From assembly GCA_035548375.1 (NCBI GenBank), contig DASZTG010000054.1:124001-188000 (forward strand): a stretch of 64,000 nt of DNA, written 5' to 3'. A model generated the notes under the pieces. It saw only the letters and a list, made by a program, of their open reading frames with translations, was not told the origin of the DNA and searched no databases. Shown piece after piece: positions 18,226 to 27,217 of this stretch. How positions within the stretch are numbered: position 1 is the stretch's first letter; every line of letters starts with the position of its first letter. Source of the stretch: JACQAP01 sp035548375 (GTDB taxonomy: Bacteria; Pseudomonadota; Gammaproteobacteria; Burkholderiales; JACQAP01). The translations under genes were made by a program, and so were the position numbers.

Positions 18226-19011
18226 TCAGCGATGCGCCGCCAGCCATTTCGGCAGATCGACGATGGAATCGAGCACCGCATAGGGCGGGGCCGGCGCCCG
18301 CGCAAGGTCGGCTTCGCGAAACTTGCCGGTACGCACGAGGATGGCGCGAATGTCGGCCGCCTGCGCACCGGCGATGTCGGCCTCGATGTCGTCGCCGATC
18401 ATCAACGTGCGCGACGCCGTCGTGCCCAGCGCCGCGAGCGCGGCGCCATAGAACAGGCGCGAAGGCTTGCCGACGACTTCGGCGCGTTTGTTCGCCGCGT
18501 TCTCGAGCCCGGAAACATAGGCACCGACGTCGAGGTCCAGGCCGTGGTCGGTTCGCCACAGCAGATTCCTGTGCATGGCGACGAGCGCCGCGCCCCCGGT
18601 CAGCAGGTGGAAGGCGCGGTTGACGCGCTCATAGGAAAACTCCGGCCCGGCGCCACCCAGCACGACGACGTCCGCAGGCTCGTTTTCGCCCACTAGCTTG
18701 ACGCCGCCGAGTTCGGCCGCGACATCGCCGCTCGACAGCAGGTAGCAGCGCTGGCCCGGGTGCGCCTTGCGCAAGTAAGTCGCCGTTGCCACCGGTGCGG
18801 TCAGGATGTCGGTCGCGCTGATCTGGAAACCTTCCGCGGCCAGGGCATCGGCGATCGCCCGGCGCGTGCGCGACGTCGTGTTCGTGAGGAAGCGCATGGG
18901 CAGGCCAAATTTGCGCAACTCGGCGAGTGCATCCACGGCGCCCGGCAGCGCGCGCCAGGAAACCGTGAAGACGCCGTCTATGTCGAAAAGCAGGCCTTCG
19001 ATGTTGCTCAT
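18226..19011 (-). CDS. HAD-superfamily IIA phosphatase (LHPP/HDHD2-like)
   Basis: A 261-aa protein. Motif I is LLFDIDGVF with nucleophile Asp10 and Asp12, motif II is FLTNTTSRTRR, and motif IV is LMIGDDIEADIAGAQ. This pattern and length match the HAD-IIA phospholysine/phosphohistidine phosphatase-like group. Cytoplasmic; probably acts on a small phosphorylated substrate. It ends before the convergent region and starts 44 nt from the end of the large membrane hydrolase gene. Confidence 0.88.
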   Translation of the reverse strand: MSNIEGLLFDIDGVFTVSWRALPGAVDALAELRKFGLPMRFLTNTTSRTRRAIADALAAEGFQISATDILTAPVATATYLRKAHPGQRCYLLSSGDVAAELGGVKLVGENEPADVVVLGGAGPEFSYERVNRAFHLLTGGAALVAMHRNLLWRTDHGLDLDVGAYVSGLENAANKRAEVVGKPSRLFYGAALAALGTTASRTLMIGDDIEADIAGAQAADIRAILVRTGKFREADLARAPAPPYAVLDSIVDLPKWLAAHR

Positions 19012-19055
19012 GTCGCTGGAACATGCATATGGCGTGCCGGAAATCCGCTGCCGGC

Positions 19056-21503
19056 TCAGGCCGTGATGAGGCGGTCCATTTCCACTGCCAGTGCCACTGC
19101 GTCGTTGCTGAAGTAATGAGTATGCGCGCCCGCGCCCAGGCAGAATTCCGCGCGATCGGCGCTGCGGCTGGCTTCCACTCTACCACCGGCGGCAATGGAC
19201 GCGACACGGAAGCGATCGGCCTGTGCGGGCGGCGTCCACAGGAAGCGGCCGACGTAATCGCCGGAGCGGCAGGCATTCACCCACTCGACCGCGCCGATGT
19301 CCGCGGCATTCGGCGTAGCGATCGCGAATCCGCCGTCGTCGCTGCCCATCCAGCGGTACAAAAGCGGGAAGCGTTGCGCATAAAGGTCGCGCAGCGGCGA
19401 GCCGACCGTGATCAGCGAAACCGGGATTTTGCCGACGACGTCGCCAAGCCGGCCTTGCACGTGCAAATAGCGAAGCAGGTCCGCGCTGATGACCGTGCCC
19501 TGGCTGTGCGCGACGATCACGATGCGCTCGTAGTCGAGCTTGCGCAGGTGGCGCAGCAGCGAGGCGTAGCGCGAGAAAATGCGCGCGCGCGGCGGCTGGC
19601 CGTTCGGCGGATCCGCGAAATAATTGTCGATGTCCAGCACGGCGTCGATCGCCACGCGCAGCCGGCCGAACGTTTTGGTGAAACGCGTCCCCAACGCGGC
19701 AATGGTCAGCGCGCCGCCGGCCAGCCACTTGCCCGCATCGACCAGGGCCTCGCCGCGGAAGTATTCGAGGAAATCGGAGACGGCTTCGACCGCGCCGCCC
19801 GCGAATATCGATTCGGACGCGAACAAGCGCACGATGAAAGCGAGGTAAAGCAGGCTGCCGATGATCGCGGCGGGCGGGATCAGGTATTTCGCGCCGAGGT
19901 CGAGCCAGCGGATGCCGCGCCCCAACCAGGCGCCCAGTCGACTCGACCATTCCGCCACGCCCGGCCGCAAGCCCTTCCTGTCGAGGTTGGTGGTCGGCTT
20001 GATTTCCTCGACCAGCGAGGGAAGCAGCACCAGCGCAACCGCCAGCAATACCAGTATGAAGGCCGCCACGAGCGGGGTGAAAAATGCGCCCAGGCTTTCG
20101 ATGCGCGCTTCCACGAAAATCGCGGCGGAACGATAGCCCTCGCCGAACACGAGCGGCGTGTACATCACCTCGTTCATGGCTTTGGAGTGGCCCGCAACAT
20201 AGCTGATGACCGACCATAGCACCAGGCTTAGCACGGCGAACAAGGCCGTCGACCCGACCAGCGCGATGCGCGCGGTTTGCAGCGATGCCTTGCCTGCTTC
20301 GTCCACCGCCTGGCCGAGCCACAGGCCAAGCAGCAACGCCACGATCTGCACCAGCACGAATACCGCCCACACCAGCAACGCGCCCGCGATCAGGAACTCG
20401 CCCACGTTGAGGGCCGCCGCGATCATCCACTCGAATTGCGCGGTGACCTGCTGCAGCAGGAAGTCTCCCGCCACACATAATCCGATGGCTGTGCACGCGA
20501 CCAGCAGGTGGCCCGGCAGCCTCACGCCGTGCGCAACGCCGGAATAGCGTTCGATCATCCACGCGCCGGCGAGTGCCGCCACCAGCGCCGCCGCGCCGAA
20601 GTAAAGGTAGTGCAACCAGATCTCGGTATTGAGCGAGAAGACGGCCAGCGCGAAGCTCGCGATCGAGAGCGCACCGCACAGCACGAGCAGTGCCGCTCGC
20701 GCATGCGGGGCTTTCGCCTTCAGCCAGCCCATCAAGCCCAGCGCCGCCAGCACGATGCCGCCGACGCCGAACAAGGCGGCCAGCATTCGCCCTTGTCCCT
20801 CCGGTGAAGATGCAAGTCCGATCGCGCCGAACAGCACGAGCATGAGCATGCACAGCTGCAGCAATGCCATCGGCACTTTCATCAACCAGGCGAGCCACGC
20901 GTGCAGGCGTTGCAGCAGCCGCCAGCCGAAATGGCTTTGGGCGCTCAGCGCCACCTGGTCGACGATGCCGGCGCCCAGCGTGTTCAGATGGAAGAAGAGC
21001 TGGTAGAGCGACGTCAGCGCCTTGATTCCGCCCTCGCCGAGGCGCGACAGGTCCGCCCAGTACATCTCATGGACGTCGACCTGGCGGCCATCGGCGCGCC
21101 GCTTCAGCGAAACGCGGGAGGATTCGTACAACTCGTCGGCCTCGGACAGGTGCAGCCGGCCCAGCAGGTAGTCGTTCATCGCGAGGCCGAGGTCCTTCGC
21201 TTCGGGCGCGGGTGCCGCTTTCGCCTGCTGGTCTGTAAAGAAACCGCTGGGCGCGCCCGGACGGTTGCGGCTGGGCTCCTTCGTCGCGGGACCGGATCGC
21301 GTGCCGGACTTGTCTTCGATTTCGCCGCCGGGATCGAGCTTTTCCACCGGCACCAGCAGCTCGTGGATTTCGCCCTGGACATAGCGCGGCTCGCCGTCGC
21401 CGCCGTGGCACAGCAGGCGCGCGACTTCGCGCACGGTCTGGCCGGCGCGCTGGTCGGCAATGCCGTGCACCGCAACGATGGCGACGCGACCGGCCGTCGT
21501 CAT
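19056..21503 (-). CDS. Large membrane protein with split alpha/beta-hydrolase signatures
   Basis: An 815-aa protein. The N-terminus VAIVAVHGIADQRAGQTVRE looks like the first strand and oxyanion loop of an alpha/beta hydrolase. About ten hydrophobic helices follow, from about residue 195 to 555. The C-terminal part holds the nucleophile elbow RIVIVAHSQGTVISADLL (G-less AHSQGT form), then LITVGSPLRDLY and a late His (HTHYF). A hydrolase domain interrupted by a membrane block is inferred. No family name is recognised with certainty; substrate unknown. Confidence 0.7.
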   Translation of the reverse strand: MTTAGRVAIVAVHGIADQRAGQTVREVARLLCHGGDGEPRYVQGEIHELLVPVEKLDPGGEIEDKSGTRSGPATKEPSRNRPGAPSGFFTDQQAKAAPAPEAKDLGLAMNDYLLGRLHLSEADELYESSRVSLKRRADGRQVDVHEMYWADLSRLGEGGIKALTSLYQLFFHLNTLGAGIVDQVALSAQSHFGWRLLQRLHAWLAWLMKVPMALLQLCMLMLVLFGAIGLASSPEGQGRMLAALFGVGGIVLAALGLMGWLKAKAPHARAALLVLCGALSIASFALAVFSLNTEIWLHYLYFGAAALVAALAGAWMIERYSGVAHGVRLPGHLLVACTAIGLCVAGDFLLQQVTAQFEWMIAAALNVGEFLIAGALLVWAVFVLVQIVALLLGLWLGQAVDEAGKASLQTARIALVGSTALFAVLSLVLWSVISYVAGHSKAMNEVMYTPLVFGEGYRSAAIFVEARIESLGAFFTPLVAAFILVLLAVALVLLPSLVEEIKPTTNLDRKGLRPGVAEWSSRLGAWLGRGIRWLDLGAKYLIPPAAIIGSLLYLAFIVRLFASESIFAGGAVEAVSDFLEYFRGEALVDAGKWLAGGALTIAALGTRFTKTFGRLRVAIDAVLDIDNYFADPPNGQPPRARIFSRYASLLRHLRKLDYERIVIVAHSQGTVISADLLRYLHVQGRLGDVVGKIPVSLITVGSPLRDLYAQRFPLLYRWMGSDDGGFAIATPNAADIGAVEWVNACRSGDYVGRFLWTPPAQADRFRVASIAAGGRVEASRSADRAEFCLGAGAHTHYFSNDAVALAVEMDRLITA

Positions 21504-21647
21504 GCCGTGGCCCCTGCCATGGCCGGCCCTGCATGGGAATGGATGCTCACTCCCGGCGAACTCTACTGACGCGGCCCGCGATGGTCAACGCGTGTGCTTG
21601 CCGCGAACGTCGATCGCACGAGATGAACAAGGAAACCCTGGCGCGCC

Positions 21648-21704
21648 TTTTTGTTTCATTTGTTTTAACCCTCTGGCTATTGCTTTCGCCGCAACTAGTA
21701 TGGC
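21648..21704 (+). promoter_or_regulatory. 30-bp motif plus ATGGC block upstream of OsmC copy 2
   Basis: The 30 bases at 21648-21677 (T5-G-TTTCATTTGTTTT-A-ACCCTCTGGC) match 24090-24119 at 29 of 30 positions. In both copies ATGGC follows after exactly 22 bases. The motif lies about 100 bases before the OsmC copy 2 start, in the usual place for an activator site or unusual promoter. Confidence 0.5.
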
Positions 21705-21773
21705 GGGCGTCGCGAAACAAACCGCGTCCACCGCCCTACGGGCGGTCCTTTCAATCGATAACAGGAGGAAGCA

Positions 21774-22340
21774 ATGTCCGCAGCCACCATGGAAAGACCC
21801 GTCAACAACGGCGTGAACGTCGAGGCGTTGTTCGGCGCACGCGAAGCGCTCACCAAGGCACCCGAAGCGGCCAGGTTCAAATGGCGCGCGTCCTGCGAAT
21901 GGGTGAAGGGCACGCAAAGCCGCTCGACCGTCGAAGGCTTCTACGGCCTCGGCGCCGAGCAGAAGCACAAGACCAGATTTTCATTCCAATCGGACCATCC
22001 GGAAGTGTTCGCATCGGAAGACACCGGCGCGACGCCGGTCGAGATCGTGCTGGCCGGCCTGGCCGGTTGCCTGACCGCCGGAATCGCCGCCGTTGCGCAG
22101 GCGCGCCAGATCCAGTTGCGTTCCGTGAAAGCGACGCTCGAAGCCGGCATGGACGTCCGCGGCATCCTCGGTGCCGATCCCGACATCCGCAACGGCTTCG
22201 ACGGCGTGAAGGTGACCTACAAGATTGACGCGAATGCGTCGATGGATGACATCAAGGCGATCGTCGCGCAATCGCAAAAGCGCTCGGCCGTCTACGACAT
22301 CATCACCAACCCGACGAATGTCGTCGTGGAAGTGAAGTAA
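21774..22340 (+). CDS. OsmC family peroxiredoxin-like protein, copy 2
   Basis: A 188-aa OsmC protein. Most positions are identical to the copy at 2999, including both cysteines (RASCEW and GLAGCL) and the VYDIITNPTNV end. Divergence is concentrated in the first 15 residues and at scattered conservative sites. An ACAGGAGGAA ribosome site precedes the ATG. The promoter region differs entirely from copy 1, so the two are probably regulated separately. A strong terminator follows 40 nt after the stop. Confidence 0.9.
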   Translation: MSAATMERPVNNGVNVEALFGAREALTKAPEAARFKWRASCEWVKGTQSRSTVEGFYGLGAEQKHKTRFSFQSDHPEVFASEDTGATPVEIVLAGLAGCLTAGIAAVAQARQIQLRSVKATLEAGMDVRGILGADPDIRNGFDGVKVTYKIDANASMDDIKAIVAQSQKRSAVYDIITNPTNVVVEVK

Positions 22341-22380
22341 GGCCGGCGCCGCTGAAGTCTTTTGGAAGACCCCCAATTTT

Positions 22381-22406
22381 CGGGCGCCACTGGCGCCCGT
22401 TTTTTT
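22381..22406 (+). terminator. Intrinsic terminator of OsmC copy 2
   Basis: An 8-bp perfect stem, CGGGCGCC/GGCGCCCG, with a 3-nt loop, followed by seven T. Confidence 0.9.
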
Positions 22407-22434
22407 GCCGGCGAGCCGCTGGGCGACGCTGCTG

Positions 22435-22731
22435 CTAGGACTGCCCGGCCTGGCTGGTGGAGGGTTGCTTGTTGACCAGCGACATGGCTTCGCTGCCGCT
22501 GATCATGAAGGAGGTCGCGCCGAGCGCGAAGTTGCGGCCGAGCAACTGTCCGATCTGCCGGCGCATGAGATCCTTCGCCGGCGACTTGATCATGATCGAA
22601 TACATCGGCGGCTTGCCGTTGAGCGGAATGACGTCCACGCGAAACGGCAATTGCGTGGTATCGCCCGCATCGTTGGCGATGGCAACGAGGCAATTCAGGA
22701 GCTCGGACTGCGTGGGATACGAAGTTGTCAT
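22435..22731 (-). CDS. Hypothetical protein, 98 aa
   Basis: A small soluble protein, convergent with OsmC copy 2. It has a mixed alpha/beta pattern, for example PFRVDVIPLNGKPPMYSIMI followed by a helix with KDLMRRQIGQLLGR, and a polar Ser/Gln-rich tail. No signal peptide, membrane segment or known motif is seen. Coding support comes from an ATG start and codon use like its neighbours. Confidence 0.6.
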   Translation of the reverse strand: MTTSYPTQSELLNCLVAIANDAGDTTQLPFRVDVIPLNGKPPMYSIMIKSPAKDLMRRQIGQLLGRNFALGATSFMISGSEAMSLVNKQPSTSQAGQS

Positions 22732-22878
22732 CGTCGAGACCGGATTGGATGCGAATGCTTACGTTACGCTCGACGTGATTGCAAAACGACGACAGGCGAC
22801 CGTGACGCTAACGATTCGTGCATAGACTACACAATTCCAGTCGAAATTTGAACCCATTGTCGTCGTTTGCATGGCGAT

Positions 22879-23490
22879 TTACCTGCTTGCGGAACGTCGC
22901 GCGGTGCGAAACGTGATCGAGTAGCGCAGCGCATTCGTGGGCATCACGCTGTGCTGCCAGCCCCAGCGCGCCGTGCCGCGCATCTGGTAAGCCGAGCGTG
23001 GCAGAAGGTCGAGCGTCAGGATTTCGCTTCCGCGGACCTTCCCTTCCGGCCAGTACGGCCGAAAACGCATCCGGCACGAGGCCCCCAGCGACACGCCCAC
23101 GATCATTTCGTATTCCGGCATGTCGCGATGCCAGCCGAGCGGCGTGCCCGGGCGGTATTCGCTGACCAGCGCCTGCACGAATTCCCCGGCCGGCACGCCG
23201 GCCCAGGCGCCGAATCGATCGCGCAACGGCAACAGGAAATCCGGCATCGTGCCGATCGAATGATTCTCGTCGGTGCCGGGCTTGTACGCCGTGCCGTAGC
23301 TTACCGTGCGGCGACGCGCGATGTATTCCTTGTAAGGCGTTTGGCGGAAAGGCAGGTCGGAAAAAATCTCCAGCAACGCGGCCTCTTGCGCAACGTCGAT
23401 GAAAGCAGGCTGGTAGACGAAGCCTTCCGGCCCCGGCTGCGGCGCATCGAACAAATCTTCCTGCGAATTGAGTCGGGATTGCATGTGCAT
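22879..23490 (-). CDS. alkB: Alpha-ketoglutarate-dependent dioxygenase AlkB-like
   Basis: A 203-aa AlkB-fold protein. The iron ligands are the HxD of LGWHRDMPEYE and the later His of WGWQHSVMP; LRYSITFRT supplies the Arg residues that bind 2-oxoglutarate. These enzymes repair alkylated DNA or RNA bases by oxidative demethylation. Two in-frame ATG codons (23490 and 23484) are possible starts and neither has a ribosome site. The frame continues upstream but without AlkB features. Confidence 0.9.
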   Translation of the reverse strand: MHMQSRLNSQEDLFDAPQPGPEGFVYQPAFIDVAQEAALLEIFSDLPFRQTPYKEYIARRRTVSYGTAYKPGTDENHSIGTMPDFLLPLRDRFGAWAGVPAGEFVQALVSEYRPGTPLGWHRDMPEYEMIVGVSLGASCRMRFRPYWPEGKVRGSEILTLDLLPRSAYQMRGTARWGWQHSVMPTNALRYSITFRTARRSASR

Positions 23491-23706
23491 GAGACAAAGC
23501 CGTGCCGGCAATGTTCGCGTGGGACCAAGCACGCCTGTCCAGTCGCGGCATTCCCGAATTGATCGAGTGTCCCCGCCAGCGTCCCGGATAAAACACCCGG
23601 CGTCCGCGCCATATCTTCGCCATGCCCGGAAGCGGATAGTGCGATCCCACGATGCGGCGCAAATGCGTCGCACACCAAAATTTTTCAACGCATCCAGGAG
23701 ATCGAC

Positions 23707-23994
23707 ATGAACACCCGAATCGCATTGTTGTATGCCGGCGCGCTGCTGGCCGCCCTGCCCCCGCCCGCCAACGCCGCCGCAAGGAAGGCCGAGTGCACGT
23801 ATAGGCTGCCCGCCGTGTCGGCCCCGGCGGAGCGCGAACCTTCCGCCGATCCGGCGCAAGGCAAGCTGCTTCTCGCCGAATCGCAACGGCGCCTGCTGAT
23901 CGCGGCGGCCATGAAAGGCCGCGCAGTACCCGACGCGCTGCTGGTGGAAGCCCTGTCCCAGGTCGTCGCCCGGGAAGCCGGATCCGAACGCTGA
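23707..23994 (+). CDS. Secreted hypothetical protein, 95 aa
   Basis: The signal peptide spans residues 1-23 (MNTRIALLYAGALLAALPPP, cleavage near ANA). The short mature part contains one Cys and a C-terminal helix (LLVEALSQVVAREA). CAGGAGATCG at ribosome-site distance supports the ATG at 23707. Divergent from alkB. No known family. Confidence 0.65.
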   Translation: MNTRIALLYAGALLAALPPPANAAARKAECTYRLPAVSAPAEREPSADPAQGKLLLAESQRRLLIAAAMKGRAVPDALLVEALSQVVAREAGSER

Positions 23995-24060
23995 AGTCGG
24001 TTTTCGTGCGCGCGGCTTCCCTCCCTGGACCGCGCGTCCGGCGCCCCTCTCGCGCGTTGC

Positions 24061-24094
24061 GCCCGCAACATTCGGCGGGCGGGGTGCCGTTTTT
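24061..24094 (+). terminator. Probable intrinsic terminator of the 23707 gene
   Basis: GCCCGC/GCGGGC stem with an 8-nt loop (24061-24080), then GGGGTGCCG and five T. The T-run also begins the conserved motif at 24090. Confidence 0.5.
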
Positions 24095-24146
24095 GTTTCA
24101 TTTGTTTTGACCCTCTGGCAATCCCGCCCGCCTTCCTTACCATGGC
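24090..24146 (+). promoter_or_regulatory. 30-bp motif plus ATGGC block upstream of the AraC regulator
   Basis: 29 of 30 bases match the motif at 21648, with the same 22-base gap to ATGGC. It ends about 36 bases before the AraC-type regulator start at 24182, so autoregulation is a natural hypothesis. A looser relative (T-run, then GACCCTC, then TGGC) occurs at 25281-25313 before the MFS gene. Confidence 0.5.
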
Positions 24147-24181
24147 CTCTCCGTCACTTGGCACGCTCGCGGAGAACAGAC

Positions 24182-25186
24182 ATGGACCCGTTGTCGGACG
24201 CATTGCACCTGGCCCGGTTTACCGGCGCCGCCTTTCTCGAAGCCCGCTTCACGGCGCCGTGGGCCGTGCGTTCGCGCATGCCGGGCACGAGCCGGCCGCA
24301 GGCGAAGCACCTCGTCCACTATCACCTGATCACGGAAGGGCGCTGCATGGCGGCCCTGCCTGGCGAGGAACCGGTCTGGCTCGAAGCCGGCGACCTGATC
24401 CTGTTTCCGCGCGGCGAGCAGCACGAGCTTGCGAGCGCGATCGGCCTGCCCACCGTCCCCGCCGATGACCTGATCGGCCCCGTGGCCATGCAGGCGCATC
24501 GGCTGGAATACGGCGGCGGCGGATCGCCCACGCGCATGCTGTGCGGCTTCCTGAGCTGCGACCCGCATGTCTGCAAGCCCATGCTGGCCGCCCTGCCGCG
24601 CATGATGCGCATCCAGGCCGGAACCGGACACTTTGCCGCGTGGTACGAGTGCGCGCTGCAGTACACGCAAAACGGATCGATCGTCACGCAGCCCGGCGGC
24701 GCCGCCGTCATCGCGAAGCTGGCGGAAATCCTGTTCGTGGAAGCGGTGCGCCGCTACATCGACGCGCTGCCGCCGGACCAGCAGGGATGGCTTGCCGGAT
24801 TGCGCGATCCCAGCATCGGCCGCGCGCTCGCGCTCATGCACGACCAGCCCGCGCACCCGTGGACGGTCGACGAGCTCGGCCGCCAGGTGGCGATGTCGCG
24901 CTCTTCGCTGGCGATGCGATTCACGCAAGTGCTCGGGCAGCCGCCGATGGCCTACCTCGCCGCGTGGCGCATGCGGCTCGCCGCGCAAATGCTGATCGCC
25001 GACGAGCAGCCCATCGTGCGCATCGCGGAGGAAACCGGCTACGAATCCGAGTCGTCGTTCAACCGCGCGTTCAAGCGTTCGTACGGCATCCCGCCAGCCA
25101 CCTTCCGGCGCGAACACAGCCGCTCGCGCATGCCGCAGCCGGCGCGCACGCATCGCGCGGCGTTCGACGGCGCGGCCGTGCACTAG
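24182..25186 (+). CDS. AraC-family transcriptional regulator with cupin sensor domain
   Basis: A 334-aa protein. The N-terminal half is a cupin-type (AraC-binding/Cupin_6) domain with HYHLITEGRCMAAL and DLILFPRGEQHEL. The C-terminal 100 residues carry two HTH motifs: VDELGRQVAMSRSSLAMRF and RIAEETGYESESSFNRAFKR, ending in GIPPATFRRE. The ATG at 24182 starts at the usual domain boundary. It lies upstream of an MFS transporter on the same strand, which it may control. Confidence 0.92.
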   Translation: MDPLSDALHLARFTGAAFLEARFTAPWAVRSRMPGTSRPQAKHLVHYHLITEGRCMAALPGEEPVWLEAGDLILFPRGEQHELASAIGLPTVPADDLIGPVAMQAHRLEYGGGGSPTRMLCGFLSCDPHVCKPMLAALPRMMRIQAGTGHFAAWYECALQYTQNGSIVTQPGGAAVIAKLAEILFVEAVRRYIDALPPDQQGWLAGLRDPSIGRALALMHDQPAHPWTVDELGRQVAMSRSSLAMRFTQVLGQPPMAYLAAWRMRLAAQMLIADEQPIVRIAEETGYESESSFNRAFKRSYGIPPATFRREHSRSRMPQPARTHRAAFDGAAVH

Positions 25187-25215
25187 GCCCACTCCCCACT
25201 CCGCGCGATCGCTTT

Positions 25216-25245
25216 CCGGGCGACGCCTTGCCTTGCGTCGCCCGG
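25216..25245. repeat. Perfect 11-bp stem-loop after the AraC gene
   Basis: CCGGGCGACGC/GCGTCGCCCGG with an 8-nt loop, 30 bases after the stop. No T-run follows, so it may protect RNA ends or terminate weakly. Confidence 0.5.
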
Positions 25246-25454
25246 TGTCCTGCGCGTAGGCAAGACAGCGACCCGCCGCTTTTTTGCTGCACTGCCCGAC
25301 CCTCCCGCCTGGCCGGTCCGGCCACAAGCCGCTATCGCGCCGTCGCCTGACGGCGTAGCATGCGCGCAGAGGTCGCCGGCGCCCTTGCGGGAAATCCCGT
25401 TGCCGCGCGACCCCGGGTGCCAAGCACCAAACAATTGCCCAGAGGAGATCACGC

Positions 25455-26819
25455 ATGGCCGCCGTCCCGCAGGAGTTCGAGAACGCGACCTTCCACAAGG
25501 TTGCCTACCGCCTCATCCCCTTCCTGTTCCTGTGCTACATCATCGCCTTCCTGGATCGGGTGAACGTGGGCTTCGCCAAGCTGCAAATGGCGGGAGACCT
25601 GCACTACAGCGACACGGTATACGGCTTCGGCGCGGGCATCTTCTTCATCGGCTATTTCATTTTCGAAGTGCCCAGCAACGTGATCCTGGAGCGCGTGGGC
25701 GCGCGCGTGTGGATCGCGCGCATCATGGTCACCTGGGGCCTGATTTCATCGGCCTTCATGTTCGCGGGCGACATCCACTGGGGCGCGATCGCCACCTCGT
25801 TCGGCTGCACCGACGCGGAGTTCAGCTTCTACTTCCTGCGCTTCCTGCTCGGCGTCGCGGAAGCGGGATTTTTCCCCGGCATCATCCTCTACCTGACCTA
25901 CTGGTTTCCCGGCGCGCGCCGCGCAAAAATGGTGGCGCTGTTCATGACGGCGATCGGCGTATCCAACGTCATCGGCTCGCCGGTTTCCGGCGCCATCATG
26001 CAGTACATGGATGGCGCCGCAGGCTGGCGCGGCTGGCAGTGGCTGTTCCTGCTGGAAGGCATTCCGTCGGTGATCGTCGGCTTCCTCGTGCTCGCGGTGC
26101 TGCCCGACGGCCCGAAGAAATCCGCCTTCCTGACGCAGGAGGAAAAAGATCTCGTGGTGAAGCGCGTCGAGGAAGACAATGCGTCAAAGAACGTGCTCGA
26201 CGGCAAGCACAACCTCGCCGACGCCTTCAAGGACGGGCGCGTGTGGGCGCTATGCGCCGTGTATTTCTGCGGCGCGGTCACCTTCTATGCGGTGAGCTTC
26301 TGGATGCCGACCATCGTGCAGGAGCTGGGCATCGACAAGAAGGATTACCTTAAGGTCGGCCTGCTCACCATGATCCCGTGGACCGCCAGCATCATCTCGA
26401 TGGTCTACTGGGGCACGCACTCGGACAAGACCGGCGAACGCCGCTGGCACTCGGCCTCGGGCTTCCTGGTCAAGATGGTCGGCATGCTGGTGATCGCGGT
26501 GGTGCCGCACAACCCGGTGCTGGCGATGCTTGGACTGACCCTGGTAACCATCGGCTGGGGCGGTTACGTGGTGACATTCTGGTCGCTGCCGACTGCATTC
26601 CTGAGCGGCACCGCCGCGGCCGCCGGCATCGCGTTGATCAACTCGGTGGGCAACCTCGGCGGTTACTTCGGTCCCGACATGATCGGGCGCATTAGAACGG
26701 CAACCGGCGGCTCGTCGGAAGCGGCGTTCTTCACATTGGCCGCGTTCGCGCTGGCCGGCGCGCTGATCATCCTGTTCCTGCCGAGGACGGAGCAAAAATC
26801 GGCGGCGGCAACCAGATAA
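25455..26819 (+). CDS. MFS transporter, anion:cation symporter (ACS) type
   Basis: A 454-aa 12-helix transporter. The start FHKVAYRLIPFLFLCYIIAF, continuing LDRVNVGFAKLQM, is typical of the ACS family (tartrate, phthalate, sugar-acid carriers). A charged central loop (about residues 225-260) separates the two six-helix halves. A GAGGAGAT ribosome site precedes the ATG. It is 268 nt downstream of the AraC gene. Ligand probably an organic anion. Confidence 0.9.
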   Translation: MAAVPQEFENATFHKVAYRLIPFLFLCYIIAFLDRVNVGFAKLQMAGDLHYSDTVYGFGAGIFFIGYFIFEVPSNVILERVGARVWIARIMVTWGLISSAFMFAGDIHWGAIATSFGCTDAEFSFYFLRFLLGVAEAGFFPGIILYLTYWFPGARRAKMVALFMTAIGVSNVIGSPVSGAIMQYMDGAAGWRGWQWLFLLEGIPSVIVGFLVLAVLPDGPKKSAFLTQEEKDLVVKRVEEDNASKNVLDGKHNLADAFKDGRVWALCAVYFCGAVTFYAVSFWMPTIVQELGIDKKDYLKVGLLTMIPWTASIISMVYWGTHSDKTGERRWHSASGFLVKMVGMLVIAVVPHNPVLAMLGLTLVTIGWGGYVVTFWSLPTAFLSGTAAAAGIALINSVGNLGGYFGPDMIGRIRTATGGSSEAAFFTLAAFALAGALIILFLPRTEQKSAAATR

Positions 26820-26839
26820 GCTGGGAAGTAGTTCAAATG

Positions 26840-26870
26840 AAAACGGCGCCGCTGGCGCCGTTTTCTTTTT
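26840..26870. terminator. Bidirectional terminator between convergent genes
   Basis: AAAACGGCGCC/GGCGCCGTTTT with a 3-nt loop; T-rich on both sides when read from either strand. Serves the MFS gene (+) and the 26870-27217 gene (-). Confidence 0.8.
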
Positions 26871-27217
26871 CAGCGAACCATCGCCAGGTCGTAGTCGCTG
26901 ATCTGCTGCTCCTTCGCAACCTGCACAATCGCGAAAGGCGCGAAGGCATCGCCGATGCCGGATTCGAGCACATGGCGCGCGCCCTTCAGCTTGGCGCTGC
27001 CCTTCTCCTGCACCCAGACGACGAAGCGATATTGCTGGCCGTTCCAGCGGCCGACGGTCTCGGTGTTGCCGAGGTGGCCGCGGTAGTACGCACCGGCGAC
27101 CAGCGCGCCGGGCTTCAGCGACTGCTCGGCCAGGCGCACCTGCTGGGTGGCGCTGATCACCGAATCCACGTCGTCCAGCACGATGTCCAGTTTCGTTCCC
27201 GCTTCCGTCGTGACCAT
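26870..27217 (-). CDS. Hypothetical protein, 115 aa
   Basis: A soluble protein with alternating strands (GALVAGAYYRGHLGN, GQQYRFVVWVQEKG) suggesting a small beta-rich domain. AGGACGAAC lies upstream of the ATG at 27217. No motif recognised. It ends at the shared terminator with the MFS gene. Confidence 0.6.
   Translation of the reverse strand: MVTTEAGTKLDIVLDDVDSVISATQQVRLAEQSLKPGALVAGAYYRGHLGNTETVGRWNGQQYRFVVWVQEKGSAKLKGARHVLESGIGDAFAPFAIVQVAKEQQISDYDLAMVR

Noticed and set aside
17061..18623. 520-codon forward frame antisense to the amidohydrolase
   Set aside because: No ribosome site and no domain; the minus-strand gene has a signal peptide and catalytic motifs.
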